A stretch of 44,243 nucleotides of DNA from an uncultured Oscillospiraceae bacterium (GCA_910584395.1 CAJUAS010000010.1:1-44243), one strand, 5' to 3'. Positions 8,229 through 16,366 are shown, counted from the stretch's first letter. Notes: generated by a model from the sequence alone, not told the origin. Made by a program: numbers and translations.

Positions 8229-8815
8229 GCTTGACTGAGCTTGTCTCTCTTGCGCTGGCCGCCATTTTGGCGGAGAACTTCGTGCTGGTGAAGTTCTTGG
8301 GCATCTGTCCCTTCCTCGGCGTCTCCAAAAAGACGGACACTGCCATCGGCATGGGCCTTGCCGTGGTGTTCGTCATGGGCCTTTCCTCCATGGTGACTTG
8401 GCTGGTCAACGAGTTCCTGCTCATTCCTCTGGAGCTGGAGTATATGCAGACGGTGGCCTTCATTCTGGTCATTGCCGCGCTGGTGCAGTTCGTGGAGCTT
8501 TTCCTGAAGAAGTTTGTCCCCTCCCTGTATACCGCGCTGGGCATCTATCTCCCTCTTATCACCACCAACTGCGCGGTTTTGGGCGCAGCGCTGCTCAACG
8601 TCCAGAATGAGCGGAGCTTTCTGGCCTCCACCGCCTTCGGCGTGTTCTCCGGTCTGGGCTTCACGCTGGCGATCGTCCTCTTTGCCAGCGTCCGGGAGCG
8701 GCTGGAATACGCCAAGTTCCCCAAGTGCTTTCAGGGCTTCCCTCAGGCTCTTATCACCGCCGGATTGATCGCCATGGCCTTCATGGGCTTTTCCGGGCTT
8801 CAGGTGGTTTGGTGA
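8225..8815 (+). CDS. rnfA: RNF complex subunit A
   Basis: Six-helix membrane subunit that, with RnfE, coordinates the intramembrane iron-sulfur centre. The 196 residues show LAENFVLVKFLGICPFLGVSK near the N terminus and ITTNCAVLGAAL in the second half, both with the family cysteine. The length is typical. The ATG overlaps the rnfE stop by four bases, with GGAGGGG upstream. Confidence 0.97.
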   Translation: MSLTELVSLALAAILAENFVLVKFLGICPFLGVSKKTDTAIGMGLAVVFVMGLSSMVTWLVNEFLLIPLELEYMQTVAFILVIAALVQFVELFLKKFVPSLYTALGIYLPLITTNCAVLGAALLNVQNERSFLASTAFGVFSGLGFTLAIVLFASVRERLEYAKFPKCFQGFPQALITAGLIAMAFMGFSGLQVVW

Positions 8816-8842
8816 TCTTATCCCAAGAAAGGTTGTGTGACC

Positions 8843-9631
8843 ATGCTTAATATCGTATACGCCTTTGCGGTTCTGGCCGGGCTGGGCGTTTTGTTCGGCG
8901 GGGTGCTGGCTGTGGCGGGCAAGGTGTTTGCCGTGGAGGAAGACCCCCGTTTAGAGCCTCTTACCGAGGCTCTCCCCGGCGCAAATTGCGGCGGGTGCGG
9001 CTTCTCCGGCTGCTCCGCTTACGCCACCGCCGTTTTGGAGGGCAAGGCCGCTCCCGGCGGCTGTCCTGTGGGCGGCGAGGCAGCCGCCAAGGCCATGGCG
9101 GAGATCATGGGCGTCAAGATGGACGTGCAGGCCCGCAAGGTGGCCCTCGTCCACTGCACCGGCCACGGCCACGTGCATCAGAATTATGATTACGACGGCA
9201 TCTCCGACTGCCTTGCCGCCTCCCGCCTCCCCGGCGGCGGCCCTCTGGCCTGCCCCGATGGCTGTCTGGGCTTTGGCTCGTGCGTCAAGGCCTGTCCCTT
9301 TGACGCCATCCACATCGACCCGGAAAACCATGTGGCCGTGGTAGACCCGGACAAGTGCAAGGCCTGCGGCAAATGTATTGCCACCTGTCCCCGGGGGATC
9401 ATCTCCCTTGTGCCCGCCGACCCCCACGTCTCCATCCTCTGCTCCAGCAAGCGCAAGGGCGTTTTCGTGCGTCAGGTGTGCGACATCGGCTGTCTGGGCT
9501 GCGGCATCTGCGAAAAGACCTGCCCCGAAGGTGCGATCACCGTGGAGCAGTTCTTGGCCAAGATCGACTATAACAAGTGTACCAACTGCGAGCTGTGCGA
9601 GGAGAAGTGCCCCCGCCATCTGATCCGCTGA
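8843..9631 (+). CDS. rnfB: RNF complex subunit B (ferredoxin-binding, multi-[4Fe-4S])
   Basis: Entry point for electrons from reduced ferredoxin. The 262 residues have one N-terminal membrane helix (about 3-30), then the cysteine-rich domain CGGCGFSGC (C49, C52, C57) with C74, and at least three ferredoxin-type CxxCxxC..CP clusters in the second half (FGSCVKACP, CKACGKCIATCP, CLGCGICEKTCP, CTNCELCEEKCP). ATG 8843 is preferred to the GTG at 8837 because GAAAGG is then ten rather than four bases away. The 27-bp gap from rnfA is the largest in the rnf operon. Confidence 0.95.
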   Translation: MLNIVYAFAVLAGLGVLFGGVLAVAGKVFAVEEDPRLEPLTEALPGANCGGCGFSGCSAYATAVLEGKAAPGGCPVGGEAAAKAMAEIMGVKMDVQARKVALVHCTGHGHVHQNYDYDGISDCLAASRLPGGGPLACPDGCLGFGSCVKACPFDAIHIDPENHVAVVDPDKCKACGKCIATCPRGIISLVPADPHVSILCSSKRKGVFVRQVCDIGCLGCGICEKTCPEGAITVEQFLAKIDYNKCTNCELCEEKCPRHLIR

Positions 9632-9647
9632 GGGAGGCTTTCCAACC

Positions 9648-10151
9648 ATGCACAACGAGCTGACCTCCAAGGATCTGGAGCTGATGCGTCAGGAGCTGGA
9701 TCACCGCCGTATCGTTCTGCGTCCCCAGCTTTTAGAGGCGGTGAAGGTGGCCCGGGGCTTTGGCGACCTCAGCGAAAACTTTGAGTACAAGGCCGCCAAG
9801 CAGGAGAAAAACCGCAACGAGGGCCGTATCCGCTTTTTGGAGAACATGATCAAAACCGCTGTCGTGGTGGACGACACTGCGCCCCCCGACGCCGCCGGGC
9901 TGTTCGATCTCATCACCGTCTACCTCCCCGAGGACGACGCGGAGGAGACCTTCCGGGTGGTCACCACCGTCCGGCAGGATGCCCTTCACGGCCTCATCAG
10001 CAAGGAATCCCCAGTGGGCAAGGCCCTGCTGGGAAGCAAGGTGGGGGACACCGTCCACATTCAAGTGGACGCCAACTACGGCTATGACATGGTAGTGCGC
10101 GCTATCGAAAAGGGCGGCGACGACGGTTCTGTCCCCCTGAATAAGTATTAA
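9648..10151 (+). CDS. greA: GreA/GreB-family transcription elongation factor
   Basis: Releases stalled RNA polymerase by stimulating transcript cleavage. The 167 residues begin with the family's antiparallel coiled coil (about 1-75), including the loop motif GDLSENFEYKAAKQEKN with acidic residues at the tip, followed by the globular FKBP-like C-terminal domain with SPVGKALLGSKVGD. It starts only 16 bp after rnfB with GAGGGAGG upstream and is followed by a strong terminator, so it probably shares the rnf transcript. A second greA elsewhere in the genome is possible; the family call is secure, the exact paralogue less so. Confidence 0.9.
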   Translation: MHNELTSKDLELMRQELDHRRIVLRPQLLEAVKVARGFGDLSENFEYKAAKQEKNRNEGRIRFLENMIKTAVVVDDTAPPDAAGLFDLITVYLPEDDAEETFRVVTTVRQDALHGLISKESPVGKALLGSKVGDTVHIQVDANYGYDMVVRAIEKGGDDGSVPLNKY

Positions 10152-10163
10152 ACGCGAAAAGCA

Positions 10164-10198
10164 CGGCCCTTCGGAGGTTTCCGAAGGGCCGCTTTTTT
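10164..10198. terminator. Terminator of rnf-greA operon
   Basis: Perfect 12-bp stem (10164-10175 with 10180-10191, loop GGTT) followed by CTTTTTT. It overlaps the last codon of the convergent eutQ-like gene. On the minus strand the hairpin is followed by TGCTTTTCG, so weaker bidirectional function is possible. Confidence 0.92.
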
Positions 10199-10625
10199 AG
10201 CTGTTCCAGTCTGCGGGATAGGTGACGTACACATACCGGGCCAGATCGGGAGAGGAAAAGGAGATGCTCGATCCCTTGGGGATATAAAAAATGTCCCCCG
10301 CTCGCCCGGTGTAAGTCCGCTCCCCCGCCTTGATCTCCAGCGTCCCGGAGAGGACGACGTCAAACTCGTCATAGCTCAGCGTCCACGGGAAGGAGGTCTT
10401 TTCCACCTCCATTACCCCCGCGGCAATGCGGGGCGCTTCCGCTAAAGTGGTCACGTCCTTTACCCGCACGTTGTTTCTTCCCTCGAAAGGCTCGCACCGC
10501 ACCGTTTCGGAATGCACCAGCAGTACCCCGGAGGGGTCCACCTCCTTGCGGAAGCCGTTGCCCGTCCCCAGCTCCCGCAGCACCTGCTCAATCACCGAGC
10601 GAAGCTGTTCCTGCGTCAGTTCCAT
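10197..10625 (-). CDS. eutQ: EutQ-like cupin protein (ethanolamine utilization)
   Basis: The 142 residues are a short N-terminal helix (about 1-22) and a single cupin domain (about 55-140) with the EutQ-type run EFDVVLSGTLEIKAG, GDIFYIPKGSSI and a YVYVTYPA ending. It is shorter than the enterobacterial EutQ (about 230 residues), lacking most of the N-terminal region. EutQ has been linked to acetate-kinase-like activity and shell assembly in ethanolamine bodies; here only the cupin part is present. The start overlaps the eutH stop by one base, so the two genes are coupled. No other eut gene (eutBC, shell proteins, eutG/E) lies in the window. Confidence 0.85.
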   Translation of the reverse strand: MELTQEQLRSVIEQVLRELGTGNGFRKEVDPSGVLLVHSETVRCEPFEGRNNVRVKDVTTLAEAPRIAAGVMEVEKTSFPWTLSYDEFDVVLSGTLEIKAGERTYTGRAGDIFYIPKGSSISFSSPDLARYVYVTYPADWNS

Positions 10626-11860
10626 CAGTTCTTCCCTCCCCGCTTACTGTCCTGAATTTTCGAAAGGAGCTTGGGGGACAGCCAACTGCACAAGATGAGC
10701 GCCGTGACCCCGGCCACCACCTTGCCGATGATCATGGGGAAGATCATCTGCTGGTTGACCCCCGCCACAAAGCCCAAGTGGTCGCCAAACACAAAGGACG
10801 CCCCCACGGCGAAGGCCACATTGAGGAGCTTCCCCTTCTCGTTCATCTCCCCAAAAATATTGAACATGGCGATGTTGTTGGCCAGTGTCGCCACCAGCCC
10901 CGCTGAGCCGCTCTCGTTCATGCCCAGCGCCTTGCCCAGCTTGCCCAGCGCCTTGCCGAAGGTCTTGGTGATCCACTTCACCATGGGGAACGCGCCGATG
11001 AGCACCACGGCGATCTGTCCGCACACCAGCAGTCCTTCCTCCAGCGGCACAAGACCGCCCTCGCTCTCCGCCTCCACCATCAAATAAAAGAGGGGAAAGC
11101 GGATGCCCGTCTGATACTGAAACACCGCGATGGCGGTGAACACCGTGATGACGGCGGTGACCCCCGCGCCAAAGTGATTGAACCCCGCGATCATTTTCGC
11201 CGGAGCAAACCATAGTCCCAACACGATGACGGCGGCGATGAGGATGACCGGGATCAGGTTGCGGAAAATGGCCAGAATGTCCATGGGATAAGAGGTCATC
11301 GCCATGGCAAGCCCCCCGGCGATACAGCCGATGGGGATGGTAATGAGGCCCGCCAGCGTGCCCGCCCCCAGATAGGCCCTGTCCTCCGGCTTGATGATGG
11401 AAAGGGCCACCGGGATGGTAAACACCAGCGTCGCCCCCATCATCGTGCCCAAAATCAGCCCGGAAAAGTTGGCCGCCGCCTCCGTTTGGGCAAGCTGCTG
11501 GGCCAAGGGGTAGCCCCCCATGTCACAGGCCAGCAGCGTCCCGGCAAACATCGCCCCGTCCGCGCCCAACAGGCGGTAAAGGGGCACGATGATTGGCTCC
11601 AGCACCGCCGCCAGCACCGGCGCGGCGGCCACCACCCCCGCCATGGCAATGGCCAGAGGGCCCATGGCGCGAAAGCCCTCGTCAAACTCCTGCCCGTAGC
11701 CCAGCTTGTTCCCCCGCAGTTTGTCCACCGCGCCCACGATCATAAAGATCATCATAATCAGGATGATGACCGAGTTGATGGAGATGCCGGAGATCCAGTC
11801 ACGGACGCTGGCGGTAAATACCTCCACATCGCTCACCTTCTCCCAAAGCTCCGAAAACAT
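10625..11860 (-). CDS. eutH: EutH-family ethanolamine transporter
   Basis: Polytopic membrane protein of 411 residues with about eleven hydrophobic segments, matching the ethanolamine permease family. Diagnostic stretches are LIMMIFMIVGAVDK, GTLLACDMGGYPLA, GGLAMAMTSYPMDI, NIAMFNIFGEMNEKGK and VFGDHLGFVAGVNQ. It imports ethanolamine (established for the family); substrate here is inferred. It is divergent from leuC across 131 bp and is coupled to the downstream EutQ-like cupin. The absence of lyase genes nearby means catabolism, if it occurs, is encoded elsewhere. Confidence 0.92.
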   Translation of the reverse strand: MFSELWEKVSDVEVFTASVRDWISGISINSVIILIMMIFMIVGAVDKLRGNKLGYGQEFDEGFRAMGPLAIAMAGVVAAAPVLAAVLEPIIVPLYRLLGADGAMFAGTLLACDMGGYPLAQQLAQTEAAANFSGLILGTMMGATLVFTIPVALSIIKPEDRAYLGAGTLAGLITIPIGCIAGGLAMAMTSYPMDILAIFRNLIPVILIAAVIVLGLWFAPAKMIAGFNHFGAGVTAVITVFTAIAVFQYQTGIRFPLFYLMVEAESEGGLVPLEEGLLVCGQIAVVLIGAFPMVKWITKTFGKALGKLGKALGMNESGSAGLVATLANNIAMFNIFGEMNEKGKLLNVAFAVGASFVFGDHLGFVAGVNQQMIFPMIIGKVVAGVTALILCSWLSPKLLSKIQDSKRGGKN

Positions 11861-11928
11861 AGCGCTGCTCCTTCCCTTCTGTTGCGTCTAAGTTAGTGTG
11901 GGCGCTCTAAGAAAAATTATTCCAGATA

Positions 11929-11957
11929 TGGTTTTTTCCAAAAAACTGTGCTAAAAT
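11929..11957 (+). promoter_or_regulatory. Probable leuC promoter
   Basis: A TAAAAT -10 box (11952-11957) sits 34 bases before leuC; 17 bp upstream is a weak TGGTTT -35. The surrounding 131-bp gap between eutH and leuC is AT-rich compared with its neighbours and must also hold the eutH promoter, for which I see only poor candidates. No T-box-length leader is present. Confidence 0.45.
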
Positions 11958-11991
11958 GGTAAATACATTTCACCCCCAAGGAGGTCATCTT

Positions 11992-13251
11992 ATGGCAATG
12001 ACCATGACCCAAAAAATTTTGGCCCGTGCCGCCGGACTTCCCAGCGTCCAAGAGGGCCAGCTCATTGAGGGCAAGCTGGATCTGGTGCTGGGCAACGACA
12101 TCACCACCCCGGTTGCCATCACCGAGTTTGACAAGGCGGGGCTGACCCAGATCTTTGACAAGGACAAGATCGCCATCGTTCTGGATCACTACACCCCCTG
12201 CAAGGACATTCAGGCCGCGCGGCTGTGCGCCAAGGCCCGGGACTTTGCCAAGCGGTTCTCCATCACCAACTTCTTTGACGTGGGTCAGGTGGGTGTGGAG
12301 CACGCCCTCATCCCGGAAAAGGGTCTGGCCGCCCCCGGCGAGGTCATCGTGGGCGCGGACTCCCACACCTGTACTTACGGCGCGCTGGGCGCGTTCTCCA
12401 CCGGTATCGGCTCTACTGACATGGCCGCAGGCATGGCCACCGGACGGCTGTGGTTCAAAGTCCCGCCCGCCATCAAGGTGGAGCTGACCGGCCAGCTTCC
12501 CCCCTGCGTCTCCGGCAAGGACGTGATCCTCCACCTCATCGGCAGGATCGGGGTGGACGGCGCGCTTTACCAATCGCTGGAGTTCACGGGCAGCGGCGTC
12601 TCCTCTCTGGAGATGGACGACCGCTTCACCATCTGCAACATGGCCATTGAAGCCGGGGCGAAGAACGGCATTTTCCCGGTGGACGACAAGACGCTGGCCT
12701 ACCTTGAGGCCCACTGCACCCGCCCCTACACCCCCGTGGAGGCCGACGCCGACGCGGCTTACGCCCGCACTGTTACCATTGACCTCTCCGCCTTAGAGCC
12801 TACCGTCTCTCTCCCCCACCTGCCCTCCAACACCAAGACGGTCTCGGAGGTGGCGGGCACTCCCATCCAGCAGGTGGTCATCGGCTCATGCACCAACGGG
12901 CGCATCAAGGATCTGCGGGAGGCCGCCGCGATCCTCAAGGGCAAGACCGTCGCTCCCGGCGTGCGCTGCATCGTCATCCCCGCCACCCAAGCCATCGTCA
13001 AGCAGGCGTTGGCCGAGGGTTTGGTGGATATCTTCCTTGACGCGGGCTGCGCCTTCTCCACCCCCACCTGCGGCCCTTGTCTGGGCGGTCATATGGGGGT
13101 GCTCTCTGACGGTGAGCGGTGTGTCTCCACCACCAACCGCAACTTTGTAGGCCGCATGGGACCGGTGGACTCGGAGATCATCCTCGCCTCCCCCGCCGTG
13201 GCTGCGGCCAGCGCGGTCAAGGGCTGCGTAGCCGACCCCAGAACGCTGTAA
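11992..13251 (+). CDS. leuC: 3-isopropylmalate dehydratase large subunit
   Basis: Aconitase-family subunit that isomerises 2- to 3-isopropylmalate in leucine synthesis. The 419 residues are the short (archaeal/clostridial) LeuC type. [4Fe-4S] ligands are visible at C300 (VIGSCTNGR) and C360/C363 (TCGPCLGG). GADSHTCTYGALGAFSTGIGS is the substrate-side signature. ATG 11992 is used because AAGGAGG (11978-11984) lies seven bases away; the longer frame starting upstream lacks a site. It is followed 13 bp later by leuD. Confidence 0.96.
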   Translation: MAMTMTQKILARAAGLPSVQEGQLIEGKLDLVLGNDITTPVAITEFDKAGLTQIFDKDKIAIVLDHYTPCKDIQAARLCAKARDFAKRFSITNFFDVGQVGVEHALIPEKGLAAPGEVIVGADSHTCTYGALGAFSTGIGSTDMAAGMATGRLWFKVPPAIKVELTGQLPPCVSGKDVILHLIGRIGVDGALYQSLEFTGSGVSSLEMDDRFTICNMAIEAGAKNGIFPVDDKTLAYLEAHCTRPYTPVEADADAAYARTVTIDLSALEPTVSLPHLPSNTKTVSEVAGTPIQQVVIGSCTNGRIKDLREAAAILKGKTVAPGVRCIVIPATQAIVKQALAEGLVDIFLDAGCAFSTPTCGPCLGGHMGVLSDGERCVSTTNRNFVGRMGPVDSEIILASPAVAAASAVKGCVADPRTL

Positions 13252-13264
13252 GGAGGGACTTTCC

Positions 13265-13750
13265 ATGAAAATCTATAAGTACGGCGACAATGTAGACACC
13301 GACGTGATCATCCCCGCCCGCCATTTGAACGACCCCTCTCCCGCCGCCCTTGCCAGCCATTGCATGGAGGACATTGACGCGGACTTCGCCAAAACCGTCC
13401 AGCCCGGCGACATCGTGGTGGCCGGGAAAAACTTCGGCTGCGGCTCTTCCCGGGAGCACGCCCCTCTGGCCCTCAAGTCCAGCGGCGTCAAGTGCGTCAT
13501 TGCCCCCTCCTTTGCCCGCATCTTCTACCGCAACGCCATCAACATCGGCTTCCCCATCGTGGAGTGCGCCGAGGCCGCCGAGGCCATCCAGCCCGGCGAC
13601 GAGGTGACGGTGGACTTTGCCACCGGGGTCATCACCGACGTCACCCAGAATCAGACTTGGCAGGCCGCCCCCTTCCCCGCCTTCATCGACGGCATCATTC
13701 AAAGCGGCGGCTTGCTGGCTTCCCTGAAAGCCCGGGGCGTGGCCCGCTGA
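13265..13750 (+). CDS. leuD: 3-isopropylmalate dehydratase small subunit
   Basis: Swivel-domain partner of LeuC. The 161 residues include YGDNVDTDVIIPARHL at the N terminus and the substrate-binding GKNFGCGSSREHAPLAL motif near residue 55, plus SFARIFYRNAINIG. The size is typical of the short LeuD type. AAGGAGG precedes the ATG. It is followed 12 bp later by a TfoX-like gene rather than directly by leuB. Confidence 0.96.
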   Translation: MKIYKYGDNVDTDVIIPARHLNDPSPAALASHCMEDIDADFAKTVQPGDIVVAGKNFGCGSSREHAPLALKSSGVKCVIAPSFARIFYRNAINIGFPIVECAEAAEAIQPGDEVTVDFATGVITDVTQNQTWQAAPFPAFIDGIIQSGGLLASLKARGVAR

Positions 13751-13762
13751 AAGGAGATCATT

Positions 13763-14080
13763 ATGCCTACCGGCAAGGAATATATGGATTTCATTTTGGA
13801 GCAGTGTCCGGAGGGGGTGTCCTGCCGGGCCATGATGGGGGAATACGTCCTCTACTACCGGGATAAGGTGGCGGGCGGCGTCTATGACGAGCGTTTGCTG
13901 GTCAAGCCGGTAGAGGCGGCGGTGTCCATGACCCCCGATCCCCGTTTCGAGATCCCCTACCCCGGCGCAAAGGAGCTGCTGGCGGTGGACAACGTGGACG
14001 ACCGGGACTTTTTGGCCGCCCTCTTCCCCGCCATGTACGACCAGCTTCCCGCCCCGAAACCTAAAAAGAAAAAGGCGTAA
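13763..14080 (+). CDS. TfoX/Sxy N-terminal-domain protein
   Basis: The 105-residue protein matches the TfoX_N fold: MGEYVLYYRDKVAGGVYDERLLVKP is the family core, here near residues 25-50, followed by a predicted helix region and a Lys-rich tail (KPKKKK). TfoX/Sxy is a competence regulator in proteobacteria; short clostridial single-domain versions have no established function. It lies 12 bp after leuD and 24 bp before leuB with its own AAGGAG, so it is almost certainly co-transcribed with leucine genes. A role in leucine synthesis is not indicated by sequence. Confidence 0.82.
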   Translation: MPTGKEYMDFILEQCPEGVSCRAMMGEYVLYYRDKVAGGVYDERLLVKPVEAAVSMTPDPRFEIPYPGAKELLAVDNVDDRDFLAALFPAMYDQLPAPKPKKKKA

Positions 14081-14104
14081 GCCTGCCGCAAAGGAGTGCT
14101 TTCT

Positions 14105-15181
14105 ATGAATTACAAAATTGCTCTCATCAAGGGCGACGGCATCGGCCCGGAGGTGGTGGGCGAGGCCGTGAACGTCCTCAACACCGTGGGCCAAAAATTT
14201 GGTCACACCTTTACCTACACCGACGTGCTCATGGGCGGCTGCGCCACCGACGCGGTGGGGGTCAGCTATCCCGACGGCACGGCCGAACAATGCAGGGAAT
14301 GTGACGCGGTGCTTCTGGGCGCGGTGGGCGGCCCGAAGTGGGGCGCGGACAAGCCCGCCGAGCAGCGGCCCGAGACCGCCCTCCTCGCCATTCGCAAGGA
14401 TCTCGGCCTCTACGCCAACCTTCGCCCCGCCGTCCTTCGTCCCGCTTTGAAGGACGCCTGCCCTCTCCGGGCCGAGACCGCCGACAAGGGCATCGACCTG
14501 ATGCTGGTGCGGGAGCTGACGGGGGGCATCTACTTCGGGCAGCGGGAACGGTACGACACCCCCGACCGGGGCGTGGAGTGCGCCGACCGCATGGCGTACA
14601 GCGAGCTGGAGATCGAGCGCATCGGCCGCCGGGCCTTTGAGCTGGCCCGTCTGCGCCGGAAAAAGGTCTCCAGCGTGGATAAGGCCAACGTGTTGGAGAC
14701 CTCCCGCCTGTGGCGGTCGGTGATGCACCGCCTATCGGCGGAATACCCCGACGTGGCCTACGAGGACGTGCTGGTGGACAACTGCGCCATGCAGATCGTC
14801 CGCGACCCCGGCCAGTTCGACGTGATGGTCACAGAGAATATGTTCGGCGACATCCTCTCCGACGAGGCCAGCATGGTCACCGGCTCTATCGGCCTCCTCC
14901 CCTCCGCCTCCATGGGGGATTCCGCCCCCGCCCTCTATGAGCCCATCCACGGCTCCGCCCCCGACATCGCCGGACAGGACAAGGCCAACCCCATCGCCAC
15001 CATCCTCTCCGCGGCCATGATGCTGCGCTACTCTTTCCACCTCCCCGCCGAGGCGGACGCGGTGGAGCGGGCGGTGGATGCCGTTTTGGCGGCGGGCTGG
15101 CGCACTGCCGACACCGCCGAGCCGGGGGTCACCCCCATCGGCACAAGGAAGATGGGCGAGCTGATCTGCGCGGCCATCTGA
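14105..15181 (+). CDS. leuB: 3-isopropylmalate dehydrogenase
   Basis: NAD-dependent oxidative decarboxylation of 3-isopropylmalate. The 358 residues show IALIKGDGIGPEVV at the start, the LRPA substrate-binding region, ELTGGIYFG with the catalytic Tyr region, the metal-binding DNCAMQIV...TENMFGDILSDEAS, and the NAD-binding HGSAPDIAGQDKANP. ATG 14105 is used because AAGGAG (14091-14096) lies eight bases upstream. It is the last gene of leuCD-tfoX-leuB and is followed by a strong terminator. Confidence 0.97.
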   Translation: MNYKIALIKGDGIGPEVVGEAVNVLNTVGQKFGHTFTYTDVLMGGCATDAVGVSYPDGTAEQCRECDAVLLGAVGGPKWGADKPAEQRPETALLAIRKDLGLYANLRPAVLRPALKDACPLRAETADKGIDLMLVRELTGGIYFGQRERYDTPDRGVECADRMAYSELEIERIGRRAFELARLRRKKVSSVDKANVLETSRLWRSVMHRLSAEYPDVAYEDVLVDNCAMQIVRDPGQFDVMVTENMFGDILSDEASMVTGSIGLLPSASMGDSAPALYEPIHGSAPDIAGQDKANPIATILSAAMMLRYSFHLPAEADAVERAVDAVLAAGWRTADTAEPGVTPIGTRKMGELICAAI

Positions 15182-15205
15182 CAGACGAAGCAACAGTTCT
15201 TCTCA

Positions 15206-15246
15206 TCCGGCGTTCCGAGGGATTCGGAACGCCGGAATTTTTTATT
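15206..15246 (+). terminator. Terminator of leu operon
   Basis: A 13-bp perfect stem (15206-15218 with 15224-15236, five-base loop) followed by ATTTTTTATTT. It lies 25 bases after the leuB stop. Confidence 0.93.
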
Positions 15247-15257
15247 TCCGCCCCCCC

Positions 15258-15286
15258 TTGACATATATCGAATATTGATATATAAT
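15258..15286 (+). promoter_or_regulatory. Sigma-A promoter of padR-DUF2812
   Basis: Perfect consensus: TTGACA (15258-15263), 17-bp spacer, TATAAT (15281-15286). It begins only 12 bases after the leu terminator. Such a strong promoter with an embedded operator suggests tight repression that is relieved on induction. Confidence 0.93.
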
Positions 15287-15307
15287 CGCTATAACGATAT
15301 TCGATAT
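15265..15307. promoter_or_regulatory. Inverted-repeat operator, probable PadR site
   Basis: ATATCGAATAT (15265-15275) and ATATTCGATAT (15297-15307) are exact reverse complements, centre to centre 32 bp (about three helical turns). The first arm lies in the promoter spacer and the second just before the padR binding site, flanking the -10 box. This arrangement fits autorepression by the PadR protein encoded next (inference). Confidence 0.75.
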
Positions 15308-15319
15308 GGAGGTGGCATT

Positions 15320-15640
15320 ATGGCGCGAAAAAAGTTAGAGACCCTGACCGAGCAGATGTACTATGTCCTTCTCTCTCTGCTGGAAGAGCCGCGGCACGGC
15401 TACGGCATCATGCAGTACGTCTCCCGCCTGACGCAGGGGCGGGTGGACATCGGCGCGGGAACGCTGTACGCCCTGCTGGAGCGGTTTGAGCGGGAGGGCC
15501 TGATCACCCTCCTTGAGCATCAGGAGGGGCGCAAGTATTACACCATTTCCCAGAAGGGGCGGGAGGTTCTGGCCGCAGAACACACCCGCCTGCGCCGTCT
15601 GGTGGCGGACGGCGATTTGCTTTTGGGGAAGGAGGAGTGA
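15320..15640 (+). CDS. PadR-family transcriptional regulator
   Basis: The 106 residues form a winged helix with the family pattern: LTEQMYYVLLSLLEEPRHGYGIM at the start, VDIGAGTLYALLERFEREGLI in the recognition-helix region, and a wing containing GRKYYTISQKG. A C-terminal dimerisation helix follows. ATG 15320 is used because TGGAGGTGG precedes it. PadR proteins repress adjacent transporter or stress genes in response to small molecules. The gene overlaps the site for the next gene (GGAAGGAGG in its last codons), and its own promoter holds a perfect inverted repeat. Confidence 0.93.
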   Translation: MARKKLETLTEQMYYVLLSLLEEPRHGYGIMQYVSRLTQGRVDIGAGTLYALLERFEREGLITLLEHQEGRKYYTISQKGREVLAAEHTRLRRLVADGDLLLGKEE

Positions 15641-15642
15641 CC

Positions 15643-16317
15643 ATGAAGTACAAATTTGGCTTCTTCCCCTACACTCCGTTGGATTACAAGGCCGCGCAGG
15701 ACTATTTGGATCACAAGGCGGCGCAGGGCTGGGTGCTGCGGCGTCTTCTGCTGGGCTATTTCGCCCAGTTTGAGCCGGCCCAAGGCCGGCGGCATTTTGT
15801 GGATGTCTGCTCCTATGCCAGCTTCGGCGCGAACTATGACTATATCCAACTCTGCTCCGACGCAGGCTGGGAGCTGATCCCACCCACCGACCTCCACTAC
15901 ATGGTGATCTTCCGTTCCAAGCCGGGCGTAGACCCCCAGCCCATCCAAAGCGACCCGGCCTTTGAGTGGAAGGAATTTTTCCGCAAGCAGGTGCTTCAAC
16001 GGCTTATCTTCGCCGGGCTTTACTTCCTGCTTTTTTGGCTGCCGGAGCTGGTCATCGGCAACTTTTACAGCTGGGCCGAGTTTGCCGCCCTCCCCGGTTT
16101 CCCTCTGCTCATGCTGGGAATGATTTTGACCGCTACCGTCTGCCCGTGGCAGCTCTTCCACATCATCTCCTATCTTTTGCAATGCCGCAGGCTGGGAAAA
16201 ATGGCGCCTCAGCGGTGGCGGCCGAACTATCTCCGCAGCACTTTCAATTTTTGCTTTGCCCTTGTCCTGACGATCCTCTGGTGCGCCGCCATGATCGGCG
16301 CGTTCTCTCTTCTCTGA
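15643..16317 (+). CDS. DUF2812 membrane protein, partner of PadR
   Basis: The 224 residues start with a DUF2812 domain (about 1-110: FGFFPYTPLDYKAAQDYL, an internal AAQGW motif, and DLHYMVIFRS), followed by hydrophobic segments near 125-142, 155-185 and 203-224. Clostridial DUF2812 genes commonly follow a padR gene; the biochemical role is unknown. The start is ATG 15643 rather than GTG 15637 because the GGAAGGAGG is placed correctly for it. It lies two bases after padR, so it should be induced with it. Confidence 0.87.
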   Translation: MKYKFGFFPYTPLDYKAAQDYLDHKAAQGWVLRRLLLGYFAQFEPAQGRRHFVDVCSYASFGANYDYIQLCSDAGWELIPPTDLHYMVIFRSKPGVDPQPIQSDPAFEWKEFFRKQVLQRLIFAGLYFLLFWLPELVIGNFYSWAEFAALPGFPLLMLGMILTATVCPWQLFHIISYLLQCRRLGKMAPQRWRPNYLRSTFNFCFALVLTILWCAAMIGAFSLL

Positions 16318-16327
16318 CCCGCCCGCG

Positions 16328-16366
16328 AAAAACGGCGGCCTCCCCCGGGAGACCGCCGTTTTCTTA
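16328..16366. terminator. Bidirectional terminator
   Basis: AAAACGGCGG pairs with CCGCCGTTTT, with an inner CTCCC/GGGAG extension. TTCTT follows on plus; TTTTTCGCG follows on minus. It separates the DUF2812 gene from the convergent gene and touches that gene's stop codon. Confidence 0.85.

Noticed and set aside
11861..11991. Possible CodY-like box between eutH and leuC
   Set aside because: The AT-rich palindrome-like stretch has too many mismatches to the AATTTTCWGAAAATT consensus to be claimed.
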